This document shows, one piece after another, positions 1 through 7,145 of a stretch of DNA of 26,906 nt. The DNA comes from Alphaproteobacteria bacterium (GTDB taxonomy: Bacteria > Pseudomonadota > Alphaproteobacteria > UBA8366). The first letter of the stretch is position 1. Each line of letters begins with the position of its first letter. The notes under the pieces are model-generated. The model did not search any database. It worked only from the letters and a program-made list of their open reading frames with translations, and was not told where the DNA came from. The stretch covers positions 1-26,906 of the forward strand of contig JASLSL010000072.1 of NCBI GenBank assembly GCA_030743445.1, in the 5' to 3' direction. Position numbers and translations under genes: made by a program.

Positions 1-1057
1 TGGACAGCTTTGCCACCAACCCCGCGAGCCTGGGCCCGCGCACCGCCGCGATCTCGGCCGCGACGGGATCCGGATCGCGCGTCGCCAACCCGTCGAGATC
101 GGCGAGCAGGGCCTCGAGCGTCAGCGCCGCGTCGCCGACCATGGCGTGCTGGCTGACGACGTTCTTGTTGAGGTCGAGCGGATCGAGGGTCCCGTGGATG
201 ATCGTCTTGCCCTGCGGCATCGCGACCCCGAAACTGGTCTGGGTGAAGCTGCAGCCGATGCCGAAGATGACGTCCGCATCGTGCAGGAACTCGTGCACCG
301 GCTTCGGCATCGAGCGGCCGCCCGAGCCGAGCGACAAGGGATGGTCCTCGGGAAAGGCGCTCTTGCCCTGCAGGCTCGTCGTCACCGGCGCCGCCAAGAG
401 CTCGGCCAGTTGCTTGAGCTGATCCCAGGCCTCGGCGTAGTGCACGCCTTGCCCCGCATAGATCACCGGCCGCTTGGCCGCGGCCAGCACCTTCGCCGCC
501 GCGGCGACCGCCGCCGGGTCGGGGCCCGAGCGCGTCGAGTAGACCGGCGTGTAGTCGAGCTCGCCCTCGAATTCCTCGGCGAAGATGTCGCTCGGGACCT
601 CGACCAGGACCGGCCGGCCGCGGCCGCTGCGCAATTGAGTGAAGGCGCGGCGCATGATGTTGGGGATCTCGGCGACACCAGTGACCGGCTCGGCCGACTT
701 GGTCACGTGGCGGAAGTTGAGCGCTGAGTTGAAGTTCGGGTCGACATGGGCGATCCGCCTGGCGTAGCCCATCGGCATGACCAGGATCGGCACCGACTCG
801 CCATAGGCCTGGGCCACGCCGCCGAAAGCGTTCTCGGCGCCCGGCCCGTGCTGCATGCAGAAAACGCCGATCGTCTTGCCGCTCGAGAGCCGCGAGATCG
901 CGTCGGCCATATGCAGGCCGATGCGCTCCTGGCGCACGATGATCGGGCGGATGTCGGCCCGGGCGGCGAATTCGAGGATGTGGTTGACCGGGTAGCCGAT
1001 GACGATTTCGACCCCCTCGCGCTTCAGGATTTCGGCGATCGCCTCGGCGGCCTGCAT
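1..1057 (-). CDS. Thiamine-pyrophosphate enzyme, acetolactate-synthase-like (3' end beyond window)
   Basis: The frame is open from an ATG at 1057 to the window edge, giving about 352 residues of a family usually near 550. The N-terminal PYR domain is clear: residues near 20 read GYPVNHILEF, and RQERIGLHMADA follows with Glu44 at the position that activates the TPP aminopyrimidine. The central FAD/nucleotide-fold domain follows (PVIYAGQGVHYAEAW, then VTTSLQGKSAFPEDHPLSLG). The C-terminal domain carrying the GDG...N Mg-TPP motif would lie outside the window. A strong ribosome binding site (GAGGGAGGGAAA) precedes the ATG. The family decarboxylates or ligates 2-oxo acids; the substrate cannot be read from this part. 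It is transcribed divergently from the GST gene at 1206. Confidence 0.9.
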   Translation of the reverse strand, partial: MQAAEAIAEILKREGVEIVIGYPVNHILEFAARADIRPIIVRQERIGLHMADAISRLSSGKTIGVFCMQHGPGAENAFGGVAQAYGESVPILVMPMGYARRIAHVDPNFNSALNFRHVTKSAEPVTGVAEIPNIMRRAFTQLRSGRGRPVLVEVPSDIFAEEFEGELDYTPVYSTRSGPDPAAVAAAAKVLAAAKRPVIYAGQGVHYAEAWDQLKQLAELLAAPVTTSLQGKSAFPEDHPLSLGSGGRSMPKPVHEFLHDADVIFGIGCSFTQTSFGVAMPQGKTIIHGTLDPLDLNKNVVSQHAMVGDAALTLEALLADLDGLATRDPDPVAAEIAAVRGPRLAGLVAKLS

Positions 1058-1205
1058 GGTTTCCCTCCCTCGTCGGCTGTTGCCGGGTATTCGCAAAGGT
1101 AGGCGACGCCCCGTCCCCGGTACAGCCAAACCTAGGGCGGTCGGCGGGGTTGCAACGCCGTTTCCTTGCGTTATGGTGCGTCCAGTCAATTGGAAGGAAC
1201 GCCTG

Positions 1206-1901
1206 ATGGCCAAGTATCATCTGATCAGTTCAGTTACGTGACCCTGGGTCCAGCGCGCCGTGATCGTTTTGCGTGCTAAAGGAGTCGAGTTCGAGGTCAC
1301 ATACATCAATCTCCGCGACAAGCCCGATTGGTTCCTGGAAATCTCGCCGCACGGCAAGGTGCCGGTCCTGTCGGTCGACGACCAGCCGCTGTTCGAGTCG
1401 AACGCCATCGCCGAGTATCTCGACGAGGTGGTCGAGCCGCAGCTGCACCCCGCCGACCCGATCAAGCGGGCGCGCAACCGGGCGTGGACCGATTTCGTCC
1501 CGACCTTCGCGCCGGGGCTCAGCGGCATCTACTACACCAAGACCAAGGAAGCGATGGCCGAGGGCATCGAGAAGGCGCCGGCCATTCTGGCCAAGCTCGA
1601 AGAGGCGATCGCCGCCGAGCGCGGCAACGACGGCCCATACTTCAACGGCGACAAAATCAGCCTGGTGGACGCGTCCTACGCGCCGTTCCTGCAGCGTTTC
1701 GCGTTCGTCGAAGCCAAGTTGAAGACCGACATCCTGAAGGACTTTCCGCTGCTGCAGGCGTGGTCCGACGCGTTGCTGGGCACCGACATCGTCACCGGAT
1801 CGGTCGCCGACAGCTTCGAGGACGAGTTCGTGGCCAGCCTGAAGCGCCGCGAGTTCTATGTCGGAACGTTGTTCGAGGAGCAATCCGCGGCCGCCGAATA
1901 G
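1206..1901 (+). CDS. Glutathione S-transferase with in-frame UGA (predicted Sec12), selenoprotein
   Basis: The gene is 231 residues if the UGA at 1239-1241 is decoded. The ATG at 1206 follows GGAAGGAA. Residues 1-11 form the first strand of a thioredoxin fold (MAKYHLISSVT), then UGA, then PWVQRAVIVLRAKG. Many GSTs of this type carry Cys-Pro-Trp/Tyr at exactly this active-site spot, so UGA replaces the catalytic Cys. The rest is a typical GST: cis-Pro53 in GKVPVL, Glu64-Ser65 of the glutathione gamma-glutamyl site, and an all-alpha C-terminal domain ending near 231. Starting downstream of the UGA (GTG 1260) would delete strand 1 and the active site. A 7-bp hairpin starts 11 nt after the UGA (1252-1277). 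Sec is inferred; a nonsense mutation is the alternative. Sec-containing GSTs have been reported from marine metagenomes. Confidence 0.85.
1252..1277 (+). promoter_or_regulatory. Candidate bacterial SECIS hairpin in the GST gene
   Basis: The arms AGCGCGC (1252-1258) and GCGTGCT (1271-1277) pair over 7 bp with one G-U wobble. The 12-nt loop starts CGTGA. Seventeen nucleotides separate the UGA (1239-1241) from the loop, and G is the second loop base. Both fit published bacterial SECIS rules (loop 16-37 nt after UGA, G in the first two loop positions). SelB would bind here to deliver Sec-tRNA. The sequence is also coding. Confidence 0.65.
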
Positions 1902-1944
1902 CGCGTCGCCAGGTACATTGGAGACGACCGCGGAGGGGTCGGCG

Positions 1945-2514
1945 TCAGGCCGACCCATTCAGCTTGCGGGTCCAGTCGATCAGCGAGGCGGTGAGATCGG
2001 TCAGAAATTCCGCCGTCTCGTCGTCGGTCACCCGGCCGTCCTCGTCGAATTTGGTCCGGGCGTCGGTGATGAAGACCTCGGGCTTGTTGATCGGCTTCAT
2101 GTCGACGAAGACGAAAATCTGCCGCAGGTGATGCTGGGCGCGCATGGTCCCCGACCGGCCCGGCGAGGCGCCCAGGATGGCGACCGGCTTGCCCTCGAAC
2201 GGTTGGTCCGGCGGCCGCGACACCCAATCGATCGCGTTCTTCAGCACCCCCGGGACCGAGAGGTTGTATTCCGGCGTCGCGATCATCAGCGCGTCGGCCG
2301 CCGCGATCTTGTCGCGCAGTTCCCCGACGGCGACCGGGAATCCGTCCGCGCAGTCGTCCTCGTTGTAGATCGGGATATCCGAGATATCGGCGATATGGAG
2401 ATCGCTGCCGTCCGGCATCAGGCTCCCCGCCGCCTTGAGCGCGACCATATTGATCGAGTCTTTGCGCAGACTGCCGCAAAGCCCGAGGACGTGTATGTTC
2501 TGATCGTCACTCAT
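1945..2514 (-). CDS. NADPH-dependent FMN reductase (ChrR/azoreductase type)
   Basis: A 189-residue flavodoxin-fold protein. GSLRKDS at about residues 14-20 is the FMN-phosphate loop of the NADPH-dependent FMN reductase family. PEYNLSVPGVLKNAIDWVSR, from about residue 82, is the family signature around the flavin ring. The length matches ChrR/YieF-type quinone and chromate reductases (about 185-190). The family moves two electrons from NADPH to FMN, quinones or metal oxyanions. It converges on the Sec-GST gene with 43 nt between the stops and is divergent from the flavodoxin-like gene at 2617. The physiological acceptor is unknown. Its place between two predicted selenoprotein genes suggests a shared redox or detoxification theme, which is inference. 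Confidence 0.9.
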   Translation of the reverse strand: MSDDQNIHVLGLCGSLRKDSINMVALKAAGSLMPDGSDLHIADISDIPIYNEDDCADGFPVAVGELRDKIAAADALMIATPEYNLSVPGVLKNAIDWVSRPPDQPFEGKPVAILGASPGRSGTMRAQHHLRQIFVFVDMKPINKPEVFITDARTKFDEDGRVTDDETAEFLTDLTASLIDWTRKLNGSA

Positions 2515-2564
2515 GGTCCCTACCCTGATTCATGCTCAAGCCAATTTAGTTCGCCGGTCTTCCT

Positions 2565-2590
2565 TTTACAGGTTTGGCGATGCATGTAAA
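2565..2590. promoter_or_regulatory. Inverted repeat in divergent intergenic region
   Basis: TTTACA (2565-2570) and TGTAAA (2585-2590) form an inverted repeat with a 14-nt spacer. It sits in an AT-richer patch between the divergent FMN reductase and flavodoxin-like genes. It could be an operator for a dimeric regulator; nothing else supports this. Confidence 0.3.
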
Positions 2591-2616
2591 TTCGCGAAAG
2601 CGATTCGTGCTACCTA

Positions 2617-3090
2617 ATGACCATGGCGAACAAACAGCTCCTGATCGTCGCCCACGCGCCCTCGGAGAACACAAGGGCGATGCTCGACGCGGTCCTCGAG
2701 GGCGCCAGGCACCCGGATATCGACGATGTCGCGGTGACCGCCAAGTCGCCGTTCGACACGGTCCCGGAGGATGTGCTGGCGGCCCATGCGATCATCCTGG
2801 GAACGACCGAGAATCTCGGCTATATGAGCGGCGCGCTCAAGGACTTCTTCGACCGCATCTACTACCCGTGCCTCGAGGAGACCCAGGGCCTGCCCTTTGC
2901 GTTCTACATCCGCGCCGGACACGACGGCACCGGCACGAGGCGCGGTATAGAGACCATCACCACCGGGCTCCGCTGGCGCGAGGTCCAGGACCCGCTGGTC
3001 TGCCGCGGCGAGTTCAAGGAGGAATTCGTCGCCCAGTGCGAGGAGTTCGGCACCCTGATGGCGGCCGGCCTCGAAGCCGGGGTTTTTTAG
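2617..3090 (+). CDS. Flavodoxin-family / NAD(P)H-dependent oxidoreductase
   Basis: A 157-residue alpha/beta protein that begins with a hydrophobic strand (KQLLIVAHAPSENT), where the Ser/Thr-rich turn is the FMN-phosphate loop typical of flavodoxin-fold proteins. The second flavin loop is TTENLGYMSGALKDFFDRIYYP. AFYIRAGHDGTG follows as the third strand and loop. Two ATGs in frame (2617 and 2623) are possible starts and neither has a clear Shine-Dalgarno sequence. The gene lies 44 nt upstream of the predicted selenoprotein at 3135 on the same strand, so the two are probably cotranscribed. It may act as the electron donor of that protein (inference). A soluble FMN carrier or small quinone reductase is also possible. 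Confidence 0.82.
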   Translation: MTMANKQLLIVAHAPSENTRAMLDAVLEGARHPDIDDVAVTAKSPFDTVPEDVLAAHAIILGTTENLGYMSGALKDFFDRIYYPCLEETQGLPFAFYIRAGHDGTGTRRGIETITTGLRWREVQDPLVCRGEFKEEFVAQCEEFGTLMAAGLEAGVF

Positions 3091-3134
3091 CAGCGTAGGC
3101 GCTACAATGCGGCATCGAGCGAGAGGAACGAGAG

Positions 3135-4076
3135 ATGTCCGAACAACAGAGTGAACTCGGCTTCGCGGCCCCGCACGACGCGCCGGTCCCCTACCTCGAG
3201 CGCATCCGAACCTACTACCGGACGTTGGGCTACGGCGCGCCCTACCGCTGGGCGCAGTATGCCGAGGTGCCGTTCACGCCGCTCGCCAAACCGCTCGCCG
3301 AAAGCCGAGTGGCGCTGATTACCACCGCCGCCCCCTATCGGCCCGACAGAGGCGACCAGGGGCCGGGCGCGCCCTACAACGCCGCCGCCAAGTTCTACAA
3401 GGTCTATTCCGGCGATGCCGCGGGCGAGCCCGATTTGCGCATCTCGCACGTCGGCATCGACCGCAAGCACACCACCGCCGAGGACATCCATACCTGGTTC
3501 CCGCTGGCCCAGTTGAAGCGGCTCGCCAACGCGGGCCGCATCGGCGAGTTGGCGCCCCGCTTCCACGGCGCCCCGACCAACCGCAGCCAGATCACGACGA
3601 TCGAGCAGGATTGCCCGGACATCCTCGCCCGTGTGCGCGAGGACGGGTCGGACATGGCGGTCCTTGTTCCCAACTGACCGGTGTGCCACCAGACCGTGAG
3701 TCTGGTCGCCCGGCACCTGGAGGAAAACCGCATCCCGACCGTGATCATGGGTTGCGCCAAGGACATCGTCGAGCAGGTCGGCGTGCCGCGCTTCTTGTTC
3801 AGCGACTTCCCGCTCGGCAATTCGGCGGGCCGGCCAAACGATCCCGACTCCCAAGCCCTGACCATGGAATTGGCGCTCCATGTGCTCGAATCGGCGCCCG
3901 GCCCGCGGACCACCGTCCAGTCGCCGCTGCGCTGGAGCGAGGATGCGGACTGGAAACTCGATTTCTGCAACATCGACCGGCTGTCGGCGGACGAGCAGCA
4001 GCGGCTTCGCCAGGAGTTCGACGAGATCAAGGATGTCGCCAAGGAGCGGCGCGCCGAGGACGGCCTCGAAGTCTAG
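3135..4076 (+). CDS. GrdB/PrdB-like selenoprotein (glycine/betaine/sarcosine/D-proline reductase family), UGA = Sec181
   Basis: The gene is 313 residues with the UGA at 3675-3677 decoded as residue 181. The first part shows GrdB-family landmarks: a conserved region reading SHVGIDRKHTTAEDIHTWFP, then LKRLANAGRIGELAPRFHG. The segment at the UGA reads VLVPN-U-PVCHQTV, matching the strand-then-UxxC arrangement of GrdB and PrdB selenoproteins. Downstream, IPTVIMG and FPLGNSAGRP resemble the GIPVVHM and HPLGNP segments of GrdB. In clostridia these proteins reductively cleave a C-N bond through a Sec selenolate. Here there is no GrdA, GrdC/D, GrdE or PrdA neighbour. The ATG follows AGAGGAAC. A strong hairpin follows the UGA. 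The frame stays open for 133 codons past it. The substrate is unknown. Confidence 0.88.
3680..3717 (+). promoter_or_regulatory. Candidate bacterial SECIS hairpin in the GrdB-like gene
   Basis: The apical stem is a perfect 7 bp, ACCAGAC (3688-3694) with GTCTGGT (3700-3706), closing a 5-nt loop CGTGA (3695-3699). A lower helix can form between 3680-3687 and GGCACC at 3712-3717 with one bulged U. The loop begins 18 nt after the UGA. It is the best formed of the candidate SECIS elements in this window. Confidence 0.75.
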
Positions 4077-4229
4077 GCGAGTAGCTAGGCGCCCAGCCAG
4101 TATCCTGGAAGCGGGTGTTGTCCGTCCCCGCGCCGTGGGCAGCGCGACCCAATAAACACGCGTTTTGGCTCGCGCTACCATCAACGGCGACCGGAGGGAT
4201 CCGGCCGGGCACGCCCGTGGCCCGACGAC
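4077..4229. other. Noncoding spacer, nothing recognised
   Basis: About 150 nt lie between the GrdB-like stop and the terminator of the small minus-strand gene. I see no convincing reading frame, tRNA or T-rich terminator for the plus-strand selenoprotein transcript here. Confidence 0.5.
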
Positions 4230-4264
4230 AAAAAAAGCGCCGCAGCGTTCCCCCGCTGCGGCGC
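4230..4264 (-). terminator. Rho-independent terminator of the small membrane protein gene
   Basis: An 11-bp perfect GC-rich stem (4237-4247 with 4254-4264) with a 6-nt loop is followed on the minus strand by seven U (A-run at 4230-4236). It lies 37 nt past the stop of the gene at 4302-4496, as expected for an intrinsic terminator. Confidence 0.9.
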
Positions 4265-4301
4265 CAAAATTCGACCGAAGATTAGAACCGGATTCTTGTG
4301 A

Positions 4302-4496
4302 TCAGAACGCGCCAAAAAACGCTGCGATCAATACCACGAGAACGATCGCGCCGATTATCACCGCTTGTCTGAGAAGGTTCTTGTCGAGGGCGTCCGTGTC
4401 CGGTGGTTCCGAGGCCGCCGCTGCGGGGGCCTGCGTTTGCATGCCGGGTTGTTCCGCCGGTGCTTGCGCGCCGGGTGTTCCGTCGTCAGTGGGCAT
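4302..4496 (-). CDS. Small single-pass membrane protein, unknown function
   Basis: A 64-residue protein with a Pro/Ala/Gln/Thr-rich N-terminal half (about residues 1-35), a short charged linker (DALDKNLLRQ), and one hydrophobic segment at about residues 46-64 (AVIIGAIVLVVLIAAFFGAF) that runs to the C-terminus. This layout suggests a tail-anchored inner-membrane protein with a cytoplasmic disordered head. The gene is well supported for its size: GGAGGT lies 6 nt before the ATG and an intrinsic terminator follows the stop. I recognise no family. It is probably a single-gene transcript, separated from the upstream SDR by about 300 nt. Confidence 0.8.
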   Translation of the reverse strand: MPTDDGTPGAQAPAEQPGMQTQAPAAAASEPPDTDALDKNLLRQAVIIGAIVLVVLIAAFFGAF

Positions 4497-4795
4497 TTTT
4501 TTACCTCCGAAATGTTTTGCACTCCGCGCCAGGAGGATCAGTCAGATAAAAAGGCATCTGCACGAGGGCAATACTAGCGGATTTCCAGCCGAAACCTCTA
4601 AAGGATTTATCACAACCGCCGAAGACGTCGGCCAGAGGCGCCCTAGCCCTCGACCGGGCGGAGCCGCGGCTTGCCGCCGCGCAAGCGGCATTCAGTTGCC
4701 CCCCCCTCCCTAACCCTCCCCCTCGTTGGGGGGAGGGATAGGGTGGAGGTGACCAAGTAAGGGTCGACCACGACTTAAATTTCCCGAACCGCGGC
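4497..4795. other. Noncoding region with a C/G-rich palindrome
   Basis: This spacer of about 300 nt holds the promoter region of the small membrane protein gene (AT-rich around 4505-4620) and the palindromic repeat at 4700-4749. No convincing coding frame is seen on either strand. Confidence 0.6.
4700..4749. repeat. Imperfect palindrome of the dispersed CCCTCCCC/GGGGAGGG type
   Basis: Arms at 4708-4722 and 4728-4743 pair almost completely around a TCGTT loop. Such C-run/G-run palindromes are common dispersed intergenic elements in alphaproteobacterial genomes. It lies downstream of the SDR stop (4796) and could help to end that transcript. A related but larger element is at 15501-15647. Confidence 0.65.
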
Positions 4796-5635
4796 TCAGG
4801 GCTCGAACGTCTCGAACGCCTCGGCGTAGGCCGGGTGCCAGCGCGAGAGCGGCGGCCGGTTCTCGACGATGTCGCCGGCGGCCCAGAGAATCCGCCGCCG
4901 GTCCTCCTCGGGGGAGACCTCGCCGTCGGGACAGATGACGTAGAAATCGCCGTTGCCGATCGCCGCCAACAGATAGTCGATCACCTGGTCCGGCAGCCAG
5001 GCGCCCGGTTGGTGCTCGCGGCCGCCGGTCGTGGTCCAGCCCGGCACCATCAGATGGGCGGTGACCTGGCAACCATCCGTATTGCGCAGCTCGTGCTGCA
5101 GGCTCTCGGTGTAGGAAATCACCGCCGCCTTGGCGACGTTGTAGGCCGGCTTGGTGCCGGGCGGGTTGGTGATGCCCTGTTTCGAGCCGGCGTTGATCAC
5201 GATCGCCGGCTCGCCCCGGGCGATCATCGCCGGCACGAAAGCGTGGACCCCGTTGACGACGCCGAAGAAGTTGACCTCCATGGTGCGCCGCCAGTTCTCG
5301 GAGCCTTCGGTGGTCGGCGCGTCGAGCCGAATCACCGCGTTGTTCATCAGTACCGCGACGTCGCCGAAGCGCTCATCGACCCAGTCCTTGAGCGTCTCCA
5401 TCGCCGCGAGGTCGCCGACGTCGACCGCCGCCGCCAGCACGTCGTCCGCACCGCCCCCGGCCAGCCCGGCGACCTCGTCGGCAGCGGCGGCGAGCGCATC
5501 TTCCGCGACATCGGTGATGCAGACCTTCATGCCGAGCGAGGCAAAGCGCTTGGCGGCGGCGAGACCGATGCCGCTCGCGGCACCGGTCACCACCGCAACG
5601 CGGCCGGCGGTCAAAGCCGGATGGTTTTCGGCCAT
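4796..5635 (-). CDS. Short-chain dehydrogenase/reductase (SDR)
   Basis: A 279-residue classical SDR. TGAASGIG at about residues 17-24 is the cofactor-binding turn, and Asp in ITDVAED after strand 2 suggests NAD(H) preference. MNNAV is the stabilising NNA-type motif, INAGSKQG carries the catalytic Ser, and YNVAK is the catalytic Tyr-x3-Lys. The C-terminal 40 residues, after the core fold, are acidic and Trp-rich and look like a substrate cap. The start is 4 nt after the stop of the Sec-peroxiredoxin gene, so they are translationally linked. The family oxidises secondary alcohols or reduces ketones; the substrate is not evident. Confidence 0.92.
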   Translation of the reverse strand: MAENHPALTAGRVAVVTGAASGIGLAAAKRFASLGMKVCITDVAEDALAAAADEVAGLAGGGADDVLAAAVDVGDLAAMETLKDWVDERFGDVAVLMNNAVIRLDAPTTEGSENWRRTMEVNFFGVVNGVHAFVPAMIARGEPAIVINAGSKQGITNPPGTKPAYNVAKAAVISYTESLQHELRNTDGCQVTAHLMVPGWTTTGGREHQPGAWLPDQVIDYLLAAIGNGDFYVICPDGEVSPEEDRRRILWAAGDIVENRPPLSRWHPAYAEAFETFEP

Positions 5636-5639
5636 CGTC

Positions 5640-6086
5640 TCAGGCGAGCCGGTCCAGGTCGGCCAGCACCTGGTCCGGATGGTCGGCCGGCACGACCGTG
5701 TCGTAAGCCACGGCGATCTTGCCGTCCGGCCCGATCAGCGCCGAGACCCGGCTCGGCTTCTCCGAGTCGGCCGTGGCCGCCCCGTAGGCGATGGAATCCG
5801 ACCGTCCGTCGTCGCTCAACAGGTCGTAGGGGAAGTCGAACTTTTCCTTGAACGCGCGATTGTCCTCCGGCGTGTCGAAACTGACCCCGAGGATCACCGC
5901 GTTTCGGTCGTTGAAATCTTGGATTCGATCACGGAACCCTTTGCCTTCGACCGTTCACCCAGGCGTATCGGCTTTCGGATACCACCAGAGCAGGACATAT
6001 TTCCCGGCGAAATCCTCAAGCTTAACCGGCGCCCCGTCCTGGTTGGTCATGGCAAAGGCCGGCGCAAGGCTTCCTGCCTCAATCAT
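5640..6086 (-). CDS. bcp: Peroxiredoxin (BCP/PrxQ type) with UGA at the peroxidatic Cys (predicted Sec44)
   Basis: The gene is 148 residues if the UGA at 5957-5955 is decoded. ATG 6086 follows AAGGGAG. Residues 30-51 read YVLLWWYPKADTPG-U-TVEGKGF; the BCP/PrxQ family has YPK(A/D)xTPGCT here, so UGA replaces the peroxidatic Cys exactly. The resolving Cys that many BCPs have five residues later is Gly, and there is no other Cys in the protein. After the UGA the fold continues normally (VILGVSFDTPEDNRAFKEKFDFPYDLL, then the conserved Arg in PSRVSALIGPDGKIA). The enzyme would reduce hydroperoxides through a selenenic acid, with an external thiol as reductant. A hairpin with a CGUGA loop follows the UGA. 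The SDR gene starts 4 nt after the stop. Confidence 0.88.
5921..5939 (-). promoter_or_regulatory. Candidate bacterial SECIS hairpin in the peroxiredoxin gene
   Basis: On the minus strand GGGTTC (5939-5934) pairs with GAATCC (5926-5921), 6 bp with one G-U, closing the loop CGTGATC. Twenty-one nucleotides separate the UGA from the loop. The loop starts with the same CGTGA as in the GST and GrdB-like genes, but in a different codon phase. Confidence 0.65.
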
Positions 6087-6136
6087 GGATGTGCTCCCTT
6101 CGTTAATTGCGGAGAAGATCAGTCAATGGATCCACT

Positions 6137-7135
6137 TTAGCATCGGGCAATTCCCTCGAAGCAGATATTTTCCAGCGCCTCGCCGCGCGCGAGACGGTCG
6201 AGGTTGCTGGCGACGGTGAGCCAGCGGCGCTCGCGCGACGGCGCGGTGCGTGAGCTGGTGTGCGGCGTCATGATGATGTTGTCGAGGTTCTGGAACGGAA
6301 ATTCGGATGGCCCGCGGTCCGGGTTCTCGGGCGTCGCATAGCCGTACCAGACATCGACGATCGCGCCGCCGATGCGCCTCTCCGCGAGCGCGGTGTAGAG
6401 CGCCTCTTCCTCGATCACGTGGCCGCGGCCGACATTGACGATCACCCCATCGGGCTTCATCGCCGCCAATCGCTCGGCGTCGATCAGGCCTCTTGTCTCG
6501 TCGGCGAGCGGTAGGGCGACCACCACATAGTCGCTTTCGCCGAGCAGCCGGTCGAGCTCGTCGAGGGTGCCGAGCCAGTCGAGCTCCGCCGGCGTCGGGC
6601 GCCGGGTGCGGTTGACGGCGATCACCTTGAGGCCGAAGGCGCGGGCGCGGTGCGCGATTTCCACGCCGATATGGCCGTAGCCGACGATGCCCAGGGTCTT
6701 GCCGTGGAGCTCGCCGTGGCTCGGGCCGATCCCCGGCACCCGTTCCTCCCAGCCGAACTCGCGGAACCGCCTGTCGTAGGCCCTCAGCCCGATCTCCCAT
6801 TCGAGCAGCCCGCCGAGCACGTATTCGGCGATCGCGATCTCGTGGCCGTAGGCGTTGCAGACCATGCAGCCCTCGGGTACGTCCGAGGGGCCGATCCAGT
6901 CGTAGCCGGTGAACGGGATCTGGTAGAGCTTGAGGTTCGGGACCGGCGGCCAATCGCCCTTGATCCGGCCGCCGACGATGGCATGGGCCTGGGGCACGAG
7001 CTCGACGAAACGCTCGAAGGGCTCGTCCTCGGTCCAGGTCAGCATGTTCCACTCGCTCGAGAGATGCTCCCGCATCCACTCCTCGCGCGGCTCGGACATG
7101 CGCCCGGCGAGGAGGAGGGTCAGGGGCTCGGCCAT
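6137..7135 (-). CDS. D-isomer-specific 2-hydroxyacid dehydrogenase
   Basis: A 332-residue protein with the split substrate/NAD-binding layout of the D-2-hydroxyacid dehydrogenase family. The Rossmann motif is GIVGYGHIGVEIA (around residue 148). NVGRGHVIEEEAL carries the substrate-binding Arg, and TPHTSS near residue 295 carries the catalytic His. The family interconverts 2-oxo acids and D-2-hydroxy acids with NAD(P)H (glyoxylate/hydroxypyruvate, phosphoglycerate and lactate types). The specificity cannot be assigned. The start is 10 nt after the methyltransferase stop and the stop is about 50 nt before the Sec-peroxiredoxin start, consistent with one minus-strand operon. Confidence 0.9.
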   Translation of the reverse strand: MAEPLTLLLAGRMSEPREEWMREHLSSEWNMLTWTEDEPFERFVELVPQAHAIVGGRIKGDWPPVPNLKLYQIPFTGYDWIGPSDVPEGCMVCNAYGHEIAIAEYVLGGLLEWEIGLRAYDRRFREFGWEERVPGIGPSHGELHGKTLGIVGYGHIGVEIAHRARAFGLKVIAVNRTRRPTPAELDWLGTLDELDRLLGESDYVVVALPLADETRGLIDAERLAAMKPDGVIVNVGRGHVIEEEALYTALAERRIGGAIVDVWYGYATPENPDRGPSEFPFQNLDNIIMTPHTSSRTAPSRERRWLTVASNLDRLARGEALENICFEGIARC

Positions 7136-7145
7136 GCGCCCGCTC

